A stretch of 64,000 nt of DNA from an uncultured Flavobacterium sp. (GTDB taxonomy: Bacteria; Bacteroidota; Bacteroidia; Flavobacteriales; Flavobacteriaceae), in contig CALTVC010000003.1 in NCBI GenBank assembly GCA_943912855.1, positions 1-64,000 of the forward strand, read 5' to 3'. The notes under the pieces were generated by a model, which was not told where the DNA came from, ran no database searches, and saw nothing but the letters and a program-made list of their open reading frames with translations. Below, piece after piece: positions 58,577 through 64,000 of the stretch. Both the position numbers and the translations under genes were made by a program. Within the stretch, counting starts at the first letter, position 1. Each line of letters begins with the position of its first letter.

Positions 58577-59965
58577 ATGGATAACATAAAAAATTATGTC
58601 GGCCAAAACAAAGACCGATTTATAAACGAACTAATCGAGCTACTTAAAATACCTTCTGTTAGTGCCGACAGCGCCTACAGCCAGGATGTAATTAATACCG
58701 CAGACGCGGTACTTGCAAGCCTTAAAGCTGCCGGATGCGACAAAGTAGAACTTTGCGAAACCCCGGGTTACCCTATTGTATACGGCGAAAAAATCATAGA
58801 CCCGGCTCTGCCTACAGTGCTTGTTTACGGACATTATGATGTACAGCCTGCCGATCCTATTGAGCTTTGGACCTCTCCCCCATTTGAGCCGGTAATCAAG
58901 AAAACCGAACTGCACCCTGAGGGAGCCATCTTTGCACGCGGCGCTTGCGACGACAAAGGCCAGATGTATATGCACGTAAAAGCGCTTGAATACATGGTAC
59001 AGAACAACAACCTACCGTGCAACGTAAAGTTTATGATTGAAGGCGAAGAAGAAGTTGGCTCGCCAAGCCTTGCCTGGTTTGTGGAACGTAACCAGGACAA
59101 ACTTAAAAACGATGTTATCCTGATTTCAGATACCGGGATGATCAGCAACACACAGCCAAGCATTACTACCGGCCTGCGTGGCCTTAGCTACGTAGAGGTA
59201 GAGGTTACCGGCCCTAACCGCGACCTGCACTCTGGTCTGTATGGCGGTGCAGTGGCTAACCCTATCAACATTTTGGCAAAGATGATTGCCAGCCTGCACG
59301 ACGAAAACAACCACATTACTATACCGGGCTTCTACGATAAAGTAGAGGAATTAAGCCGTGAGGAACGCGACGAAATGGCAAAAGCACCATTTAGCCTTGA
59401 TGCCTACAAAAAAGCACTGGACATTGAAGATGTATACGGTGAAGCTACATACACCACCAATGAGCGCAACTCTATCCGCCCTACACTTGACGTAAACGGT
59501 ATTTGGGGTGGCTATACCGGCGAAGGCGCCAAAACTGTTATTGCCAGCAAAGCCTACGCTAAAATATCAATGCGCCTGGTTCCTGCACAGGACTGGAACG
59601 AAATCACTGAACTATTCACAAAACATTTTACCGCAATAGCACCAAAAGGCGTTAAGGTAAAAGTTACCCCGCATCACGGTGGTCAGGCATACGTAACCCC
59701 GATTGACAGCATTGGCTATCAGGCGGCGGCTAACGCGTATGAAGAGAGCTTTGGCATTAAGCCTATCCCTGTTCGCTCAGGAGGTTCTATTCCTATCGTA
59801 GCACTGTTTGAAAAAGAACTGAAAAGCAAAACCATAATGATGGGCTTTGGTCTGGATAGTGATGCCATTCACTCACCAAACGAGCACTACGGCATTTTCA
59901 ACTACCTGAAAGGTATTGAAACCATTCCGTTGTTCTACAAACATTTTACGGAGCTTTCTAAATAA
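58577..59965 (+). CDS. M20 family dipeptidase
   Basis: 462 aa metallopeptidase of the CNDP/ArgE/DapE type. Zinc ligand motifs: GHYDVQP near 90, ARGACDDKGQ near 120, EGEEEVGS near 154, then DTGM near 181 and the final His in DAIHSPNEHYG near 435. A dimerisation lid domain lies at about 190-380. It hydrolyses dipeptides or related amides in the cytoplasm; no signal peptide is seen. Single-gene unit with its own terminator. Exact substrate unknown. Confidence 0.92.
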   Translation: MDNIKNYVGQNKDRFINELIELLKIPSVSADSAYSQDVINTADAVLASLKAAGCDKVELCETPGYPIVYGEKIIDPALPTVLVYGHYDVQPADPIELWTSPPFEPVIKKTELHPEGAIFARGACDDKGQMYMHVKALEYMVQNNNLPCNVKFMIEGEEEVGSPSLAWFVERNQDKLKNDVILISDTGMISNTQPSITTGLRGLSYVEVEVTGPNRDLHSGLYGGAVANPINILAKMIASLHDENNHITIPGFYDKVEELSREERDEMAKAPFSLDAYKKALDIEDVYGEATYTTNERNSIRPTLDVNGIWGGYTGEGAKTVIASKAYAKISMRLVPAQDWNEITELFTKHFTAIAPKGVKVKVTPHHGGQAYVTPIDSIGYQAAANAYEESFGIKPIPVRSGGSIPIVALFEKELKSKTIMMGFGLDSDAIHSPNEHYGIFNYLKGIETIPLFYKHFTELSK

Positions 59966-60024
59966 GTTTACAGTAGCAGTTTTCAGCGTAATAATGAAAA
60001 CTGTGACTGCAACTGAAAACTAAA
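59966..60024. repeat. ACTGNAA word-tract hairpin, copy 1
   Basis: After the dipeptidase stop, a plus tract (59966-59985) and its inverted partner (59995-60020) share CAGTTTTCA/TGAAAACTG as a perfect stem (59977-59985, 59995-60003). Bases 59997-60024 recur with 2 differences of 28 at 61970-61997. Confidence 0.6.
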
Positions 60025-60050
60025 AATCTGCCTTAGTGCAGATTTTTTTT
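60022..60050 (+). terminator. terminator of the dipeptidase gene
   Basis: AAAAATCTGC (60022-60031), 6-nt loop, GCAGATTTTT (60038-60047) with further T. Confidence 0.85.
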
Positions 60051-60123
60051 GTCCCCATTACAACCATTACCACCTCTAAACGCATCTATATAATAAAGAA
60101 CCAACTTTTAAAAGTTCATCCTT

Positions 60124-60555
60124 ATGAAAAAGATGCTTGTTGTTTGCCTTTTTGCGGTATCATTGTATACACAGGCACAGACCGAAACTGCTACTATTCA
60201 ACCCAACTGGATTAAAACGTCTACCGCTATGGGCATGGGGTATATTGACACCAATGGCAACGTAATACTAAACCCCGAATATGAGGAGCTACGCCCGTTT
60301 GGAGAAGTAGCATCTAAACTTGCCATTGTAGTTCAGGAAGGATATATGGGTCTGATTGATGCCAATGGACGTATAATAGCAAAACCTAAACACCAAACCA
60401 TAACCGCCGCAAAAGAGTTTAACCCGAGTTGGCTTATGGTGAGCATTGACGGGGAGTTTGGATTTATAGATTTTGAAGGCAATGAGGTAGTTCCTGCAAT
60501 ATATGACAGGTTTGTTCCGCCTGCCAAGCCTCAACCCGCCAAGCAAGGAAAATAA
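60124..60555 (+). CDS. WG-repeat exported protein
   Basis: 143 aa with a signal peptide ending near residue 19 (YTQAQ). Then three WG/KWG-type repeats: MGYIDTNGNVILNPEYEELRPFGE, a second with MGLIDANGRIIAKPKH and a third with FGFIDFEGNEVVPAIYDRF (outlines). The repeats form beta structure; function in Bacteroidetes is unknown. The tail is Pro/Lys-rich. It is 2 bp before the sigma-factor gene, so it heads that operon. Confidence 0.82.
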   Translation: MKKMLVVCLFAVSLYTQAQTETATIQPNWIKTSTAMGMGYIDTNGNVILNPEYEELRPFGEVASKLAIVVQEGYMGLIDANGRIIAKPKHQTITAAKEFNPSWLMVSIDGEFGFIDFEGNEVVPAIYDRFVPPAKPQPAKQGK

Positions 60556-60557
60556 AC

Positions 60558-61103
60558 ATGACCGAAAACCAACTCATAGCAGCCTGCCTGCAAAACGACC
60601 ACAAAGCCCAGCACCATCTCTACACCCTGTATGGCGCTAAGGTCATGGGCGTGTGCAAGCGTTATATGAAAGACAGGGAACGGGCTGAGGAAATGGCTAT
60701 GAATGCTTTTTTGACGGTGTTCCAAAAGTTGGGTTCGCATAAAAGCGAGGGTAGTTTTGAGGGGTGGATACTTCGCATAGCGGTAAATTGTTGCCTGATG
60801 GAACTACGAAAACAAACCAACTTTAAAAACGAAACTGAGCCCGATGCCATACTCATACCTGTGTTACCTGATGCTGATACTCTGGTACAGCAAGGAGATA
60901 TTGAGCAAATGCTAAAGATACTCCCCGAAGGAGCACGCATTGTATTCAACCTCTATACTATTGAAGGCTACAAACACCACGAAATAGCTCAAATGCTAGG
61001 CATAAGCGAAGGAACAAGTAAAAGCCAGCTGAGTTATGCTCGCGAAAAACTAAAGAAAACATTTTTTTACCACGCTAAACAGGCACCCCATGGACAACAA
61101 TAA
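60558..61103 (+). CDS. ECF RNA polymerase sigma factor
   Basis: 181 aa. Region 2 at about 20-85 (YMKDRERAEEMAMNAFLTVF), then region 4 at about 115-170 with the helix-turn-helix GYKHHEIAQMLGISEGTSKSQL in outline. Typical Bacteroidetes ECF sigma factor, active in the cytoplasm. It overlaps the next gene, a one-helix membrane protein, by 14 bp, as a sigma/anti-sigma pair would. Target promoters unknown. Confidence 0.9.
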   Translation: MTENQLIAACLQNDHKAQHHLYTLYGAKVMGVCKRYMKDRERAEEMAMNAFLTVFQKLGSHKSEGSFEGWILRIAVNCCLMELRKQTNFKNETEPDAILIPVLPDADTLVQQGDIEQMLKILPEGARIVFNLYTIEGYKHHEIAQMLGISEGTSKSQLSYAREKLKKTFFYHAKQAPHGQQ

Positions 61104-61926
61104 TATGGACAACTTTTTCAGGCAGCATAGCCAAACCATGGACGAGGCTCCGGGCGATGCTCTGTGGCAGCGTATAGAAGGTAAACTACCTCCCGTAAAC
61201 ACCAGTATATCTAGCGGTAAAGTCAGCATTTGGGGTAGTAAGTTTTTACTCGTGCTTATGCTTACCGCTACGGTAATTGTAGCGGGCATTGTTTTTATAC
61301 GCAATAATAACAAGGAAGTCTTAAAACCGACGGTTACAATACCTACTAATACTGTAATGTCTGAAACAGCCATTGAACAAGATACCGTGAAAAAGAAAAA
61401 ACAGGTAAGCAAAGTAGCCACAGAAACACAGTCTATACCATTTAGACCAACAAAGAAGCCCATCAATAAACAACAAGAAATTACTGATTTATCTACCAGC
61501 GCCCCCGAAAAAACAACAGTAACCACTCAACCCTTGCCTGAACCAAAAGTGATTAAAACTACGGTGGTTTATAATCCTAAACGTACTATTGTTACGGTAA
61601 CTGAAAAGGTAGATCAGGGTGTATTTGACAGCATTACAAAGGCGAACATTGAAAAATATAAAAGCCACGCAGGGATGCAGCTTATTGTAAAAGAATCAAG
61701 GAGCGGTCATGTTTTCAGGACAAAATTTGAAAATGCATTTAAACCGGGCAGACTGACTTTTGAGCAAAAGAAAGACAGCCTTGCAACCAACGGAATGAAA
61801 TTAATGATACCAAAAACTAAAAATAATATCACTCCGATTAACGTAAATTTTGACACCATAAAGAAGTCTAACAATATGCTTTTGCCTGAGCCTATACGAT
61901 TTAAAACCGATTCAATACCTTACTAG
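61090..61926 (+). CDS. single-pass membrane protein, putative anti-sigma factor
   Basis: 278 aa. Cytoplasmic N-terminus of about 45 residues (DNFFRQHSQTMDEAPGDALW), one membrane helix at about 52-74, then a Thr/Lys/Pro-rich periplasmic part to the end. The first part resembles the short sigma-binding region found in Bacteroidetes anti-sigma-like proteins (EAPGDALWQRIEGKL). Overlap with the ECF gene and topology support an anti-sigma role, but no zinc ASD motif is visible. Function is inferred. Confidence 0.65.
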   Translation: MDNNNMDNFFRQHSQTMDEAPGDALWQRIEGKLPPVNTSISSGKVSIWGSKFLLVLMLTATVIVAGIVFIRNNNKEVLKPTVTIPTNTVMSETAIEQDTVKKKKQVSKVATETQSIPFRPTKKPINKQQEITDLSTSAPEKTTVTTQPLPEPKVIKTTVVYNPKRTIVTVTEKVDQGVFDSITKANIEKYKSHAGMQLIVKESRSGHVFRTKFENAFKPGRLTFEQKKDSLATNGMKLMIPKTKNNITPINVNFDTIKKSNNMLLPEPIRFKTDSIPY

Positions 61927-61969
61927 CATTTAGAAATTGATACCAGCATCTCCGTCAAGATAGCAACTC

Positions 61970-61997
61970 AAAACTGTGACTGCGACTGTAAACTAAA
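61970..61997. repeat. ACTGNAA word tract, copy 2
   Basis: 28 bases matching 59997-60024 at 26 positions, 34 bp before the lipoprotein gene at 62031. No inverted partner is seen here, so this copy is solo. Confidence 0.6.
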
Positions 61998-62030
61998 TTT
62001 CGTATTTTTGGCTTACGGTTAAAACGCTTC

Positions 62031-62513
62031 ATGAAAAAAACACTTTTTTTATTTCCTTTAGTCTTTATGCTGGGTTCCTGCAAGTATTTTGAAAAGCAGG
62101 TGCCAGATGAGGAGGAATTGTTACAGCAAAGGCTGGAGCAAATCGACTGGAAACAAGTGAGCAGTTACCCGTCTGTTACCGAGTGCGATGCCATTACCGA
62201 TAAGGAGCTGAAACGTGAGTGTTTTTTTGCAACCATGGCACGCTTAGTGCAGGAAAAACTGGGTGCCGATACCATAGCCATGCTTCACCCGTGTATGGAT
62301 ACCATAAACATGAAGGTAACAGTATATTCGGATGCGAGGTTGTTGTTTGAACCGCAATTCCCTGCCGACAGCACTACCTACAACCGTGCTAAAATGGATA
62401 GTATCATAAAGGCACGTATGGTTGATTTCCCTAAAATAGAACCCGCCCAGAAAGAAGGGATTCCGGTTACAAGCCAGTTTATTATCCCGGTGGTACTAGA
62501 TGTGGCGCAGTAA
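62031..62513 (+). CDS. lipoprotein, unknown function
   Basis: 160 aa with lipobox LGSC, Cys17, so probably a periplasmic or outer-membrane lipoprotein. The N-terminal part is acidic (PDEEELLQQRLEQIDW). Further Cys residues occur in SVTECDAITDKELKRECF and in LHPCMDTINM, so one or two disulfides are possible. The end is a beta-like SQFIIPVVLDV. I recognise no named family. It sits near ruvC and the UPF0104-type gene. Confidence 0.7.
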   Translation: MKKTLFLFPLVFMLGSCKYFEKQVPDEEELLQQRLEQIDWKQVSSYPSVTECDAITDKELKRECFFATMARLVQEKLGADTIAMLHPCMDTINMKVTVYSDARLLFEPQFPADSTTYNRAKMDSIIKARMVDFPKIEPAQKEGIPVTSQFIIPVVLDVAQ

Positions 62514-62540
62514 TTCTATTCGAAAATTAGGAAAAACTAT

Positions 62541-62709
62541 AACACAGAGATTCCCAAAGGGAGCTCAGAGATTCAAAGAGTTTTTTAAAAGCTTTTTTGA
62601 GATCAACGCTTTCAGCGTAAGACCACAGAGTTGTGTATGACCATTAGTAACGCTTTGTGTACTCATACCGAAGGTATAATCTACTTTATGCTTTGAGAAT
62701 CTCTGCGTT
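62541..62709. repeat. structured intergenic element with four mini-hairpins
   Basis: Outer arms AACACAGAGATTC (62541-62553) and GAATCTCTGCGTT (62697-62709). Inside are TCCC-aaa-GGGA (62552-62562), AAAAGCTTTT (62587-62596), ACGCT-ttc-AGCGT (62606-62618) and ATACC-gaa-GGTAT (62665-62677), mostly with 3-nt loops. A second left copy CAGAGATTC-AAAG (62566-62578) also fits the right arm. Core shared with 9197-9212. No ORF. Confidence 0.55.
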
Positions 62710-62744
62710 ACTTCATCAACAATCGCACGAGCATCCTGATTACC

Positions 62745-63683
62745 TCAAACAGTCCGCTTAAACGTCAACACAAAATAACTACCCGCAATTACAGGCAGTA
62801 CAATGTTCAGCATCCATTGCAGGGTGGCGGCAAGTACTACTATCCATTCGTCTACACCTATTTTCCCGAAGAAAAATACCGCTACACTGCCACGTACCGC
62901 AAAATCTATAAATGTAAAATTAGGCAGTGACGAGCCAAGGAAGTAAATCCCCGCTATGGCAGGTAGCATGATATAAGCAGGCACAGTAACATCAAAAAGT
63001 ACAAAAAGTAAATAGTGTTGCAATACAATGCATGAGTAGCGCAGTATGGCATACAACATATTTCTTCTATGTACACTTTTAGGTAACTCCTGTATTTTTT
63101 CAATAAGCCGTTGTATGGAATAGCCTTTAATAGTAATTTTTCGAGAGGCAAAGACAAGCGTAACGACTATCGCTATCCCTCCAAGAATAAGCAACAACAG
63201 GCTGTTTGGTATTACACTATACATTACGTTAAAGACTACAAGTCCGGTTAACCCTGCCAGTATCGCGATGATCATTTGCACGCCGTTGCATATCAGGTTA
63301 AGGAACACCACTTGCCCTGCCTCCTCTTTTTTGTAGTAGAATGCTTTGGCGGCGTACTCCCCCAGCCCGTTTGGCGTAAAAATAGCCGCCGTAACCGCTG
63401 CCAGTACCTGCGCTGCCGATTTACCTAACGATATAGGACGTAATGTACCCGAAAGTGCCTGCCATTTCAGCACCTCTAAAAAACGGTTCATTACCGTCAG
63501 GAACAATATGGCTGCTATAATTATGGCCGAACCTTTCCTGCTTATGGCATCGGACAGACGAGCAGGATCAAACTGGTTGCCGTCAGACAGGCGGTTATAG
63601 ATAAAATAAAACGCACCACCCACTACCAGAATTTTGGCAATGAAAACAAAGAATTGCTTAGTTTTGTCGGGCAGGGTTTTCAT
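62745..63683 (-). CDS. lysylphosphatidylglycerol synthase-like (UPF0104) membrane protein
   Basis: 312 aa with about eight membrane helices. It resembles the UPF0104/AglD/MprF flippase-like domain: MNRFLEVLKWQAL near 63, FTPNGLGEYAAKAFYY near 96 and the later LGSSLPNFTFIDFAVRGS near 247-264. The aminoacyl-transferase part of MprF is missing, so it is more likely a lipid or isoprenoid-linked transporter. Substrate unknown. It is divergent from ruvC with 23 bp between starts. Confidence 0.82.
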   Translation of the reverse strand: MKTLPDKTKQFFVFIAKILVVGGAFYFIYNRLSDGNQFDPARLSDAISRKGSAIIIAAILFLTVMNRFLEVLKWQALSGTLRPISLGKSAAQVLAAVTAAIFTPNGLGEYAAKAFYYKKEEAGQVVFLNLICNGVQMIIAILAGLTGLVVFNVMYSVIPNSLLLLILGGIAIVVTLVFASRKITIKGYSIQRLIEKIQELPKSVHRRNMLYAILRYSCIVLQHYLLFVLFDVTVPAYIMLPAIAGIYFLGSSLPNFTFIDFAVRGSVAVFFFGKIGVDEWIVVLAATLQWMLNIVLPVIAGSYFVLTFKRTV

Positions 63684-63706
63684 CCGGCAAAAGTAACAAA
63701 ATTACC

Positions 63707-64000
63707 TTGGCAAGCGAACGTATTATATTAGGCATAGACCCCGGCACCACCATTATGGGCTTTGGCCTTATCCGTGTGGTGAATAAAAACATGCAGTTTA
63801 TTCAGCTGAATGAGCTTAACCTGAGCAAATACGACGACCACTACTTAAAGCTAAAACTCATCTTTGAGCGTACCATAGAGCTTATAGAAACCCATAGCCC
63901 CGACGAAATAGCCATTGAAGCGCCTTTCTTTGGCAAAAACGTACAGAGTATGCTGAAACTTGGCAGAGCACAGGGCGTGGCTATGGCAGCAGGACTTTCG
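63707..64000 (+). CDS. ruvC: Holliday junction endonuclease RuvC (5' part)
   Basis: The first 98 codons; the gene runs off the window. TTG start at 63707-63709, giving MASERIILGIDPGTTIMGFG in outline with the catalytic Asp in GIDPGTT near 10, and the catalytic Glu in IAIEAPFFGKNVQSMLKLG near 73. RuvC resolves Holliday junctions with RuvAB. No in-frame ATG occurs upstream before the divergent gene, and the family N-terminus begins at this place. Confidence 0.93.
   Translation, partial: MASERIILGIDPGTTIMGFGLIRVVNKNMQFIQLNELNLSKYDDHYLKLKLIFERTIELIETHSPDEIAIEAPFFGKNVQSMLKLGRAQGVAMAAGLS

Overview
The window is from a member of the Bacteroidetes, almost certainly the family Flavobacteriaceae and close to Flavobacterium. 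The evidence is: gliding-motility genes gldB and gldC; two secreted proteins with type IX secretion (T9SS) C-terminal sorting domains; a fused cbb3 oxidase subunit CcoNO; FtsZ with a very long C-terminal extension; and promoters of the Bacteroidetes type (TTG, about 19 bp, then TAnnTTTG). No phage, insertion sequence, CRISPR array or rRNA is visible. This is mostly core chromosome.

Layout. 1-5.9 kb: LolE/FtsX-type permease, a NamZ-like (DUF1343) lipoprotein, small stress-type proteins, a VOC protein, a Cys-cluster protein and kynurenine 3-monooxygenase. 6.0-17.2 kb: a microaerobic respiration block made of an FNR-like regulator, the copper P-type ATPase CcoI, CcoS, CcoNO, CcoQ, CcoP, CcoG, FixH, a SafE-like membrane protein and HemN. 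17.3-23.4 kb: a CzcCBA-type divalent metal efflux operon with a small leader gene. 23.7-33.4 kb: two T9SS-secreted proteins, a DUF4421-like protein, an amine oxidase and an unknown gene. 33.5-50.4 kb: tRNA-Arg, yqeY and the whole dcw division/peptidoglycan cluster on the minus strand (mraZ, rsmH, ftsL, ftsI, murE, mraY, murD, ftsW, murG, murC, ftsQ, ftsA, ftsZ; murF and ddl are absent). 50.7-57.8 kb: hydrolase, engB, a GNAT protein, gldC, gldB, nadE, a response regulator and dnaG. 58-64 kb: tRNA-Asp, tRNA-Leu, an M20 dipeptidase, a WG-repeat/ECF sigma/putative anti-sigma operon, a lipoprotein, a UPF0104-type membrane protein and the 5' part of ruvC.

The strongest new signals are regulatory. 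(1) Three palindromes of form ATGAY-N4-RTCAT serve four promoters (fnr-like, ccoI, ccoS-ccoNO, hemN). In all four the palindrome centre lies exactly 29.5 bp from the first base of the -7 box, which defines a small FNR-type regulon. The regulator keeps three of the four FNR cluster cysteines and has a changed recognition helix that agrees with the changed site. (2) The mraZ promoter carries MraZ boxes at exact 10-bp spacing, and a second box cluster on the other strand faces the divergent hydrolase gene. (3) Many gene-free gaps hold tracts of degenerate 6-8 bp words, with a different word family in each gap. They are often arranged as long inverted repeats with a central mini-hairpin. This modular intergenic repeat architecture is the best candidate here for something undescribed. 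(4) DnaG has lost all four zinc ligands of its CHC2 finger.

Several genes start at TTG (the lolE-like gene, mraZ, dnaG, ruvC) or GTG, and some starts were moved to agree with promoters or family N-termini. All work was by eye; no alignment or database search was run.
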